NCBI RefSeq assembly: GCF_003601975.1
Contig: NZ_QZWZ01000045.1
Coordinates: forward strand, 1-46,328
Length of the DNA stretch: 46,328 nucleotides
Direction of reading: 5' to 3'
Origin: Mesorhizobium waimense
GTDB lineage: Bacteria; Pseudomonadota; Alphaproteobacteria; Rhizobiales; Rhizobiaceae
Shown: positions 24,934 to 34,700 of the stretch, in pieces
How the letters are laid out: each line of letters begins with the position of its first letter
Position numbering within the stretch: position 1 is the first letter of the stretch
Notes under the pieces: generated by a model
What the model was told of the DNA's origin: nothing
Database searches by the model: none
What the model saw: the letters and a program-made list of their open reading frames with translations, nothing else
Made by a program: the position numbers and the translations under genes

Positions 24934-26412
24934 ATGGACCAGGCTGTCGACAGACTGACGATGGGAGCGGCATCGCCGCTGACGGAAACCGAAAAGAACG
25001 CCATCATCGGCGGCGTCCTGCTGTCGATGCTGCTGGCGGCACTCGACCAGACCATCGTCGCGCCGGCCCTGCCGACCATTGCGCACGCGCTCGGCCATGC
25101 CGAATATCTGCCATGGATCGTCACAGCCTACCTGCTGACCGCGACGGCCATGGCCCCGCTCTACGGCAAGATTTCCGATGTCTACGGGCGCCGCCCGACC
25201 ATCTATGCCGCAATCCTCATCTTCCTCATCGGATCGCTGGTCAGCGCCATGGCTCCCAACATGCTGGTGCTGGTGGTCGGCCGGGCGATCCAGGGCGCCG
25301 GGGGCGGCGGCCTGTTCGCCCTGACGCAAACGGTCATCGGCGACCTCGTGCCGCCGCGCGAGCGGGCGCGCTATGCGGCCTGGATATCGGGCACATGGGC
25401 GGTCGCCAGCATCGCCGGGCCGCTGCTCGGCGGCACCTTCGCCGAGCACCTGCACTGGTCGTTGATCTTCTGGATCAACATCCCGCTTGGCCTCCTGGCG
25501 ATGGCGATCATCAACAGGCCGCTGAAGAAGCTTCCGATTGCCGCCAAGCGCCATCGCATCGATGCGCTCGGCGCGCTGCTGCTTGTGATCGCCACGGCAT
25601 TGCTGCTGCTGGCGCTGAACTGGGGCGGCGGCGCCTACCCTTGGCTATCGCGCGAGATCCTAGGGCTTGTCGCTTGCTCGGCGGCTTTCTGGGGCGCTTT
25701 CGCGCTGCGCCTGCTGCGCGCGGCCGAACCGCTGATCTCGCTCGAAGTGCTCGGCAACCCGATCGTGTTAGCCGGCACGCTGTCCATGTTCCTGCTGCAG
25801 GCCGCCAATATCGGCCTGGCCGTCTACCTGCCCGTCTACCTGCAATCGATCGTCGGACTCTCGGTCAGCCAGTCGGGCACCGCCATGCTCGGGCTGCTGC
25901 TCGGCACCGTCGCCGGCGCAACGTTCAGCGGGCGCATGATCCCGCGCTTTGTCCACTACAAGCGGATCGCCATGATCGGCGTGACCTTCGCCATCTTGTG
26001 TCTCGGATTGCTCAGCTTCGTCGCCGGACACGCCTCGCTGCTGGTGGTCGAGATGCTGACGATCGCAATCGGGCTTGGCACGGGCACGACGTTCCCCGTC
26101 GCCACCGTCTCGGTCCAGAACGCGGTCGATCGCATGCATCTCGGCGTTGCCACCGGCGTGCTGACCTTCCTGCGTTCGCTGGGCAGCGCACTTGGCGTCG
26201 CCATGCTCGGTGCCGTCGCTCTCGGATACGGGTTGCCGCTTGCCGAGGAAGGCACGCTGACCGCTGGCCAGGTCACGTCGGTGACGCCTTTCGCGATGAT
26301 CTTCCTGGTCGCGGCCGTCACGCTGGTGCTGGCGTTGGCTGCACTCGCGCTGATGCCGGAAAAGCCGTTGCGCGGCCGCGACGAAGCCGCCGCGCCGGTG
26401 CTCGCCGAATAG
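24934..26412 (+). CDS. MFS drug efflux transporter, DHA2 (EmrB/QacA) type
   Basis: A 492-residue proton-driven exporter with about fourteen membrane segments. Motif A is seen as LYGKISDVYGRRPT, the DHA2 motif as LDQTIVAPALPTIAHAL near residue 40, and motif C as WAVASIAGPLLGG. The ATG at 24934 follows AGGAC; an alternative ATG at 24961 would skip nine residues. No linked membrane-fusion gene (emrA type) or regulator is present, so it is probably a stand-alone pump. Substrate unknown. Confidence 0.88.
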   Translation: MDQAVDRLTMGAASPLTETEKNAIIGGVLLSMLLAALDQTIVAPALPTIAHALGHAEYLPWIVTAYLLTATAMAPLYGKISDVYGRRPTIYAAILIFLIGSLVSAMAPNMLVLVVGRAIQGAGGGGLFALTQTVIGDLVPPRERARYAAWISGTWAVASIAGPLLGGTFAEHLHWSLIFWINIPLGLLAMAIINRPLKKLPIAAKRHRIDALGALLLVIATALLLLALNWGGGAYPWLSREILGLVACSAAFWGAFALRLLRAAEPLISLEVLGNPIVLAGTLSMFLLQAANIGLAVYLPVYLQSIVGLSVSQSGTAMLGLLLGTVAGATFSGRMIPRFVHYKRIAMIGVTFAILCLGLLSFVAGHASLLVVEMLTIAIGLGTGTTFPVATVSVQNAVDRMHLGVATGVLTFLRSLGSALGVAMLGAVALGYGLPLAEEGTLTAGQVTSVTPFAMIFLVAAVTLVLALAALALMPEKPLRGRDEAAAPVLAE

Positions 26413-26426
26413 GGCCGCAGCCCCCC

Positions 26427-27455
26427 TCAGTCGTGGACGCCAAGCTTCTTCTGCAGGCTCGTCGACGAAGTGGTGTACTGGAACACGATGCGCTCGCCTG
26501 GGCTGACGATGCGCTTGGCCGCCTGCGCCATCAGCGCCACCTCGTGAAAACCCGACAGGATCAGCTTCAGCTTGCCAGGATACCAGTTGATGTCGCCGAT
26601 GGCGAAGATGCCGGGAACCGAAGTCTGGAACTTTTCGGTGTCGACCGGGATCAGGTTCTCATGCAGGTTGAGCCCCCACTCGGCGATCGGTCCGAGCTTC
26701 ATGGTCAGGCCGAAGAAGGGCAGCATGCGCGTGCATGGCACCTCGACGTCTCCGTCGGGGCCCTTGATGATCGCGGATGCAAGCTGGCCGTCGACGCCGG
26801 TCAGGCCGGTGACCTGACCGACCTGGAAGTCCAGTTCCTTCATCTCCTGCATGGCATACATCTTGTTGACGCTGTCCGGTGCGGCGCGGAACTCTGGGCG
26901 CCGGTGGACGAGCGTCACGCTCTTTGCCACCGGCTGCAGGTTCAGCGTCCAGTCGAGCGCGGAATCGCCACCGCCGACGATGACGAGATCATGACCGCGG
27001 AAATCCTCCATGCGGCGCACCGAATAGAAGACGCTTTTGCCCTCATAGGCTTCGATGCCAGGAATGGGCGGCCGCTTGGGCTGGAACGAGCCGCCGCCGG
27101 CGGCGATCACCACCACCTTAGCCTCTAACACCTCGTTCTCGTCGGTGGTGACGCGGAAGCTGCCGTCGTCCAGCTTTTCGAGGCTGGAGACCATGCGGTT
27201 GTAGGTGAAGTCCGGCTTGAACGGACGGATCTGCTCGAGCAGCTTGTCAACCAGGCCCTGCGCCGTGATCAGCGGCCAGCCGGGAATGTCGTAGATCGGC
27301 TTTTCCGGATAGAGCTCGGCGCATTGGCCGCCGGGGCGGTCCAGGATGTCGATCAGATGGCATTTCATGTCGAAGAGGCCGAGTTCGAACACGGCGAACA
27401 GGCCGACCGGCCCTGCCCCGACAATGAGTACGTCCGTCTTGATCGTGTCGGTCAT
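26427..27455 (-). CDS. Ferredoxin/flavodoxin-NADP reductase, thioredoxin-reductase-like type
   Basis: A 342-residue FAD protein. DVLIVGAGPVGLFAVFEL is the FAD motif, GGQCAELYPEKPIYDIPG follows, VIVGGGDSALDW is the NADPH site and GIFAIGDINWYPGK closes the FAD domain. It lacks the CxxC of thioredoxin reductases, as is usual for the YumC-type FNR family. It stands 92 bases downstream of a 2Fe-2S ferredoxin gene on the same strand, its likely redox partner. ATG 27455 was chosen because the 22 codons upstream have non-coding composition. Confidence 0.88.
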   Translation of the reverse strand: MTDTIKTDVLIVGAGPVGLFAVFELGLFDMKCHLIDILDRPGGQCAELYPEKPIYDIPGWPLITAQGLVDKLLEQIRPFKPDFTYNRMVSSLEKLDDGSFRVTTDENEVLEAKVVVIAAGGGSFQPKRPPIPGIEAYEGKSVFYSVRRMEDFRGHDLVIVGGGDSALDWTLNLQPVAKSVTLVHRRPEFRAAPDSVNKMYAMQEMKELDFQVGQVTGLTGVDGQLASAIIKGPDGDVEVPCTRMLPFFGLTMKLGPIAEWGLNLHENLIPVDTEKFQTSVPGIFAIGDINWYPGKLKLILSGFHEVALMAQAAKRIVSPGERIVFQYTTSSTSLQKKLGVHD

Positions 27456-27547
27456 GCGTTGCGCCTTGTTGCGGAAACCGCGCGACACTGCATGACCATT
27501 GGGCCGCTGCCAAGCGGCCACGGCAAAAATCGATTGGAGCGGTGAGA

Positions 27548-27868
27548 TCAGCCCTGGCGGGCAGGCACGCGTACCACAAGCCCGTCGAGCGCGTCACGAA
27601 CCTTGATCTGGCAGGACAGCCGCGAATTGGGCTGGACCTCGTAGGCGAAGTCCAGCATGTCCTCCTCCATCGCCTCCGGCTCGCCGACCTCCGCCGTCCA
27701 GGCCTGGTCGACATAGACATGGCAGGTCGCGCAGGCACAGGCGCCGCCGCATTCGGCCTCGATGCCGGGCACGGCATTGCGGATCGCGTTTTCCATGACG
27801 GTCGAGCCGTTTTCGGCATCGACATCGAACTGTGTGCCGTCATGGGCAATGAAGGTCAGCTTGGTCAT
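27548..27868 (-). CDS. 2Fe-2S ferredoxin, adrenodoxin/ISC type
   Basis: A 106-residue plant/vertebrate-type ferredoxin. Cluster ligands are Cys40, Cys46, Cys49 (ECGGACACATC) and Cys86 (SRLSC); an extra Cys44 lies within the loop. The acidic helix GEPEAMEEDMLDFA is where partner proteins bind. Such ferredoxins feed Fe-S assembly or cytochromes P450. It lies immediately upstream of the FNR gene in the same direction, which suggests one electron-transfer pair. Confidence 0.9.
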   Translation of the reverse strand: MTKLTFIAHDGTQFDVDAENGSTVMENAIRNAVPGIEAECGGACACATCHVYVDQAWTAEVGEPEAMEEDMLDFAYEVQPNSRLSCQIKVRDALDGLVVRVPARQG

Positions 27869-27971
27869 TTGTCACCTGAAGGGAGTTCCAGCCGAGATAA
27901 TCACTTGGCCGGACAAGTCAACTGCGGCGCGAAAGCGCCGCTCCGTGACGTTTTTTTCGGAAGGCTGAGCT

Positions 27972-28063
27972 AAAGCGCGTCTGAAGGGCGACGCGCTTCA
28001 GGTTGTTGTCTTATGCATGTCGTTGTCCCAAAACCGCTGCACCACTTTTGGGCGACATGCATT
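27972..28063. repeat. Two-hairpin intergenic repeat (REP-like)
   Basis: A first short stem GCGCGTC…GACGCGC (about 27975-27996) is followed by a large one: ATGCATGTCG and CCCAAAA (28013-28033) pair with TTTTGGG and CGACATGCAT (28047-28062). The right arm ends on the stop codon of the hpt gene (28062-28064). I recall very similar sequences repeated between genes in Mesorhizobium, so it is probably a dispersed element that also forms the hpt 3' end. Confidence 0.6.
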
Positions 28064-28430
28064 AGCGGCTGATGGCGGCGATGAAATCGCGTACTTCCTC
28101 GATCAGGACGCCAAGCCGCCCGAGGGTTTTGACGTCCTCCGGCTGCCCTTCGATGGCCGCTGCGCAATCGGCGATGGCGAAGGCCCCCACCCCGCGCGCC
28201 GAGCCTTTCAGCCCATGCGCCAGAAGCAGCCGCTCCTTGACGTCGGCTTCGAGGATCCTGTCGCGCACGGAAAGCGCCTGCTGCACGAACAGCGCCAGCA
28301 CCTCCTGTTCGAGACCGCGGTCGCCCATCGTCTGGCGCGCGAGATGCGCAAGATCCACAGGCCGAGACCGGGCCGTTCCCGACACATCACCGCCGGGCAT
28401 GGAAAAGGCAATGCCGCTTTCGCCGCGCAT
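28062..28430 (-). CDS. Orphan Hpt (histidine phosphotransfer) domain protein
   Basis: A 122-residue helical protein. LLLAHGLKGSARGVGA holds the phospho-accepting His72 in the HxLKGxA context that defines Hpt domains; the following QPEDVKTLGRLGVLIEEV fits the last helix. The first 25 residues are likely disordered. No kinase or receiver gene adjoins it, so it could serve a hybrid kinase elsewhere. CckA itself uses ChpT, which has a different fold, so it is not the obvious partner. The start at 28430 has AGGAG about 12 bases upstream; ATG 28400 is also possible. Confidence 0.8.
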   Translation of the reverse strand: MRGESGIAFSMPGGDVSGTARSRPVDLAHLARQTMGDRGLEQEVLALFVQQALSVRDRILEADVKERLLLAHGLKGSARGVGAFAIADCAAAIEGQPEDVKTLGRLGVLIEEVRDFIAAISR

Positions 28431-28548
28431 GGGAATTGCAGCTCCTTGATGTTTGACTGGCCGGGAAATCTAGGCCATCCGCGTAGCTAACGGGTTAATG
28501 ATTGGCCCGGAAAAATGTTGCGATGGAGGCGGCGAAATCACGTCTGCG

Positions 28549-28564
28549 TTAACCCTATATTTAA
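28549..28564 (+). promoter_or_regulatory. Weak CtrA-like box in the promoter region of the gpr gene
   Basis: TTAA-CCCTATAT-TTAA has the two halves of the CtrA consensus (TTAA-N7-TTAA) but with eight bases between them. With N7 spacing the second half is TTTA. It lies about 155 bases before the gpr ATG, in a 287-base gap (28431-28717) that otherwise shows no clear element. A TTAACCCG-TTAG sequence on the minus strand near 28488-28499 adds another half-site. Suggestive only. Confidence 0.2.
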
Positions 28565-28717
28565 AGTTTTACGTATCGCGAGGAATGCAGGTTTTCTTTA
28601 CCCCTGTGTGTCATTACGATACGAGGGTCCATTTTCAGCCTCCTGCACGGGATAAGAGAAGCCAGAATCAGGCCAAAATCAAAAGTCCCTCGGCAGCTAG
28701 TACAGGGTAGCGAAGGC

Positions 28718-31700
28718 ATGGCGAAGAAACCAACGACGACACGTAATCTCGACAGCGACGTAGCCAGGGAACTCGAAAAAGCGCTCGACCTGGATTTGAG
28801 CGGAGATGGCGACGGCGGCCTCGATATGGCAGCGTCGATGGAAGATCTGGAAGCGCAGATTTCGCAGGCAGCGGACGAACTGGCGCGCGAAGGGCGCAGC
28901 CAGAAAGCTGAGCCAGCGATCAATCAAGCCCAGGCGGCAAATCTGAGCCAAAACGGGAATCAGGGCCAGAACGGGAATCAGGGTCAGTACGGAACGACTT
29001 CGGCCACGACCAAGCCGGCCGAGCTGCGCCCGGTGGAAAACCGCAACGGCACGCAGCCGGCGGGCTTCACACCCGCCAATGACGACCGCCAGAAAGACTA
29101 CCGGACGCTTCTGCACGGCCTCAACCGGCGCGCATCGAGCACGATCTACTGGGTGGTGGCGTTCATTTCGCTGGCCTGGGTCGCCGGTGCCGGCGGCCTG
29201 GCGAACCTTTTGTTCGGCTCGAGCATCTGGAATATCCGCACGTTCGACCAATTCTTCGCCCGCCCCGAACTGATCGGCCTGGCTGTCGCCGCGATCGTTC
29301 CCATCATCCTGTTCTGGGCCTTCGCGGCCATGGTGCGCCGCGCCCAGGAAATGCGCATTGCCGCGCAGTCCATGACCGAGGTGGCGTTCCGCCTCGCCGA
29401 GCCGGAAAACCTTGCCCAGGACCGCGTCATGATGATCGGCCAGGCCGTTCGCCGCGAAGTGGCGGCGATGGGCGAAGGCATCGAGCGCACGCTTGCGCGC
29501 GCCGTCGAGCTCGAAACGCTGGTCCACAGTGAAGTGAACCAGATCGAGCGCTCCTATTCCGAGAACGAAGCCCGTATCCGCTCACTGGTCGACGGGCTGG
29601 GCAGCGAGCGCGAAGCGGTCGTCACCCATGCCGAGCGCGTGCGCGCCTCGATTGCCGGCGCGCATGAGACGCTCAGGGACGAAATCGGCTCGGCCAGCGA
29701 CATCATCCGCGACAGCATCCTCAATGCCTCGACCAAGCTGTCGATGACGATCACCAATTCCGGCGACACGCTGATCGACAGGATCAACGAAAGCTCGATG
29801 TCGATCTTCGATTCGGTCGAGGGCCGTCTCGACACGATCACCGACAAGCTGTCCACCTCGGGCGAGGCCTTTGCCTCGCTGCTCGATACCCGCATCGCCA
29901 AGCTGACGGACACGACCGACGGTCTTACCCGCTCGCTGACCGATCTGCTCGACGACCGCACCACCGGCATGGTGTCACTGCTCGGCGGTGCCGCGCGCAC
30001 GCTGAACTCCGAGTTCGAAGCCAGCCTCAACGGCATCGAACGCACCCTGGCCGAACGCGGCCAGGCGCTGATCAGCGAGTTCCAGACCCGCGCCGAGGCG
30101 CTGGACACCGGCACGCAGAAGCTCAATGCCGCGCTCGAGGCCCGTGCCCGCCAGATCAACGAGACGCTGGTCGAACGTGCGCGCGAAATTGCCCATACCT
30201 TCGCCGAGAGCAAGGACGCCCTGTCGTCGATGATCGACCAGGGCAAGACCCAGATCGGCGCCGACATGGCCGACATCATCTCGTCCACCTCGTCGATGCT
30301 CGAAGCCCGCGCCGGCGATTTCGCCGGCCGCATGGAGGCGGCCCGGCACGTGGTCTCGCGGTCGTTCGACAGCGATATCCAGCGACTTGCGGATGCCCGC
30401 GCCGGCATCGAGGAAGCCGTCGAGAACCACAGCCGCAAGCTTGCCGAGGGCCGCGACCGCATGGCCGAGGCCATGCAGGCGGACCTCGCTAGGTTCGCCG
30501 AAGACCGCGCCGGCATCGACGACGCCGTTACCAACCAGGTCCAAAAGCTGGCTGAAGGCCGCAGCCTGATCTCGCGCGCGCTCGAAGAGGACCTGCGCAA
30601 GGTCAACGAGTCCCGCGCCGCCATCGATGCCTCGCTGGGCAGCCATCTCGAACAGCTCGAGGAAGGCCGCAACCGGCTTACCCAGGCTTTGAACGAGGAC
30701 TCCGGCAAACTTGTACAAGCTCGTACGATCATTGATGAAATGGTTGCCGGGCACGTTGGGAAACTTGCCGAAGGCCGTAGCATTCTTTCGCGTGCCCTGG
30801 AGGCTGACCTCGGCAAGCTGGCCGATAGCCGCGCCAGCATTGACGGTCTTGTCGCTGGTCAGGTCGAGAAGATCGCCGAGGGCCGTGCGGTCCTGGCAAA
30901 AGCCCTGGAGACCGACATTGTCGGCATCAAGGGCCTGATAGAGACCCATTCCGCGAAACTCGCCGAGGATAGGAGCGAACTCAGCCGTTCGCTGGAGGGC
31001 GATCTGTCGGGTATCAGGAACCTGATCGAGGGTCATTCCGTCAGGCTCGCCGACGACCGCAGCCTGCTGTCGCAGACGCTTGAGGCCGACCTTGCCAAGC
31101 TGGCGGAAGGCCGCTCGTCAATCGACGGGCTGGTCGCCGGCCAGGTCGAGAAGCTGGCCGAAGGCCGCGACATCCTCAAGCGCGCCCTGGAAGCCGATAT
31201 CAACACGATCAAGGGTGCGATCTCGGGTCATTCCGAGCAGGTGGCGGAAGAGCGCAGCCAGCTTTCGAAGGCCTTGGAAGCCGATCTGCAGAATGTGAAC
31301 AGCCTGATCGCCGATCACACGAACCGGCTTGTCCAGGACCGCTCGACGCTGTCGAAAGCCATCGAGGACGACCTGCAGAATATGAACAGCCTGATCGCCG
31401 ATCATACGAACCGGCTTGTCCAGGATCGCTCGACGCTGTCGAAAGCCGTCGAGGACGATCTGCGGAATGTGAGCGGCATCATGGACGACCACGCGAGCAG
31501 GCTGTTCCAGGATCGCTCGACCCTGTCAAAAGCGCTCGAGGACGATCTCGCCAAGCTGGCGGAAAGCCGCTCCTCGATCGACGGGCTGGTCGCCGGCCAG
31601 GTCGAGAAGCTGGCCGAAGGCCGCGATATCCTAAAGCGGGCGCTGGAGGCCGATCTCAACACGATCAGGAACGCCATTACCGACCAGTCGCAGAGGCTGA

Positions 31701-34700
31701 CCGAAAACCGTTCGGAGTTCGCACGGGTGCTGGAAGCCGATTTGGAGAATGTCAACGGCCTCCTCCAGAGCCACTCCGACAGGCTGGCGCAGGACCGCTC
31801 GACGCTGTCCAAGGCGCTGGAAGACGATCTCGCCAAGCTGGCGGAAAGCCGCACCTCGATCGACGGGCTGGTCGCCGGCCAGGTCGAGAAGCTGGCCGAA
31901 GGCCGCGACATCCTCAGGCGCGCGCTCGAGGCGGATCTGCAGAAGATCGCGACCAGCCGCGGCGAGGTCGATGACATCATAGCCGGGCATGTCGGCAAGC
32001 TTGCCGAAGGCCGCGACATGCTGGCCCGCGCGCTGGAAGACGATCTCGCCAAGCTGGCCGATACACGCAAGGACGTCGACCGTTCCCTGTCCGGCCACAT
32101 CGACCAGATCGCCGCCAGAAGCACGGATATCTCCGCAGCAATCGCCTCCGACGTCGAAAAGATCGAGCAGGCGTTCAGCCGCCAGACCGGCATCATCGAG
32201 GAGCGGGCCGGAACCATGGAGCGCGCGCTTTCGACAGGCGTCGACAGTGTTCGCAGCGTGCTGGAAAAGAGCGCCGTCTTCGTCGCCGGGCAGTTGCGCG
32301 AGAAGGTCATGGAGGTCACCAGCGCTCTGCACGAGCAGGCCGGGCTCGCCTTCAGCGACGCCGACCGCAAGATTGCCGAGCGCGCCGAGCAGACGTCGGC
32401 CGCCCTGCTCGCCAGGGCCGAGGACATCACGCACGCCTTCGAGGAAGCGGATCGCCGCCTGCACGCACGCGCCGAAGACACCACACATGCCTTGATTGCG
32501 AGGGCCGAGGACACGTCGAGCGCACTGCTTGCCCGGCATGACGATACCTCGAACACGCTGTTGGCTCGCGCCGAGGCGACGGCCGAACAACTCGCCGCTC
32601 GTGCCAGCGAGATCGCCGGCACCTTCGACGCGGCGGATCAGAAACTGGTTGCCCGCGCTGTCGAAACGGCGCAGTCGCTGGCGGCTCGCGCCGGCGACAT
32701 CCTGCGCAACTTCGAAGGCGCCGACCAACGGCTGAGCGTGCGCATCGGCGAATCGGCCGAAGCGCTGGCGGCTCGCGCCACGGACCTCGGCCGCATCTTC
32801 GATGCCGCCGACCAGCATCTCATCTCGCGCATCGCCGAAGGGTCGGAAGCGCTGTCGTCACGTGCATCCGAAATCGCCCGCATCTTCGACGATGCGGACC
32901 AGCGCCTGGTGTCACGCATCGCCGACAGCAGCACCGCGATCGGCGGGCACGCCGAGACCATTGTCGGCGCCTTTGCCAGCACCGAGCAGCGCGTTGCCGA
33001 CCGTGCACGCCAGACCGGTCAGGAACTGGCCATCCACGCCCGCGAGATTGAGCAGGCGCTGACTGGTGCCGACGAACGCCTGGCTTCGAGCGCGGCGGCA
33101 GCCGCCGCCCGTGTCGAGGAACAGGTTGCCGGAGTCGAGAACCGCCTCGCCTACACGGCTGAAACGATGGGCCAGAAGCTCAACGAGCAGATTTCGGGTG
33201 CCGAGGCGCAGCTCATCTCGCGCGCCAATGTCATCGCCGAAACCTTCACCGCGGTCGGCCAGCATATCGGCCAGAGCACCAACGATGCGGCCAAGACCAT
33301 CGGCGCCAACACCCGCGAGCTCAACACCATGCTGGCGGCGCGCTCGGCCGAAATGTCGAGGATACTCGACGAGACGGCCCGGCCATTGGTCGAGCGTTTC
33401 GCTCAGGGCGGCTCGGAACTGCAAAAGAGCATGGAAGAGGTCACCGAACGGGCGACCGAGAAGCTGCGCAACGAAAACGCGGCCCTCGTCAACGCGCTCG
33501 CCAGCCGCACAGCCGAGACCTTGTCGGCGGTCGAAGGCGCGCGTTCGACGCTCGCCGAAAGCGTCGCCGACCTCATCGGCCGCATGAGCACCTCGAGCGC
33601 GCAGCTCGGTCAGCTGATCGACCAGGCGGCGCTCAATCTCGGCCAGGTCGACGAACGCCTCACCGGCAGCACGCAGAGCTTCGCGGCGACGACGGAAAAG
33701 GCCGCGCAGACCTTCGCCAGCTCGGCACGCCTGGTCGATTCGAACACGACGCGGCTCACCGAACTGTCGTCCGCGACCTTGCGCGAGGTCGCCTCGATCG
33801 CCACCAAGTTCGACGAGCACAGCCGTCTGCTGTCTTCCGCTTCGGACCTGCTGAGCTCGGCGCAGAGCAACCTCGAACACACGCTGGAACGGCAGTCTTC
33901 GCTGGAGGACCTCGCCGTCGGTCTGGTCAAGAAGTCGGAAGACCTCGAGAAGGTGATGCGTTCGTTCGAGAACCTGGTCGGCCAGACGATGCAGAATGCC
34001 GAGGGCCGGACAATGGAATCGGCGGAAAAGATCCGCACCGCCATCGCCGATGTCGTCGATTCAGCAACCAAGCGCTTCGCCGACGCCACCGAGGAGATGC
34101 GGCGCACGGCCGGCTCGATCAAGAGCGAGCTCGACCTGACCCGCGCCGAACTCAAGAAGGGCGTCATCGAGATGCCGGAAGAAGCCAAGGAATCGACCTC
34201 GGCCATTCGCCGCGCCGTTTCCGAGCAGATCAACGCGCTCAAGGAACTGTCCGACATCGTTGCGAAATCGGGCCGCGGTGGCGGCGACAGCGCGGAACAG
34301 CGCAACTTGCGGCCCACTCCGCAGCCGCCCGTTGCGCGTGCGCCTGAGCCACAGCGCCGTCCGCCGGCGCCGGAGCAGCCGGAGCGTCCGGCGCCTCAGG
34401 CGCCGCTGGGCGGCGCAACGCTGCGCGGCACGCTCGATCTCGAGCGCCCCGCCGAGGCGGCTCCGCGCCGCGACCCCAATAGCCGCACGCCACAGGGCGG
34501 CTGGGTGCGCGACCTGCTCACCGGCGCATCGCGTGAGGAGGATGCGAGGCCTGCCGTGCCCGCGGACGCCCCACGTTCCGCTCCGGCCCAGCGCTCGCCG
34601 CTTCACGTGATGGAATCACTGAACTCGCTGTCGGTCGACATCGCGCGGGCGATCGACCACGACGCGTCGATCGAACTGTGGAACCGCTACCGGCGCGGCG

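Noticed and set aside
24001..27128. 517-codon minus-strand and 743-codon plus-strand open frames around the MFS and FNR genes
   Set aside because: They cross several real genes and intergenic gaps, are rich in Arg, Ala and Gly, and match no family; the MFS and FNR frames explain the DNA.
28498..28710. 70-codon open frame upstream of gpr
   Set aside because: It starts amid the promoter region, has no ribosome site and reads as non-coding; the region is better taken as the gpr leader.
30437..32104. CRISPR-like regularly spaced repeats
   Set aside because: Spacing is in frame, repeat and spacer are both coding, units are diverged, and no cas gene is near.
29554..33880. Several 300-430 codon minus-strand frames under gpr
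   Set aside because: They mirror the coiled-coil repeats of gpr (Ser/Arg/Ala-rich) and follow from its periodic codon use.
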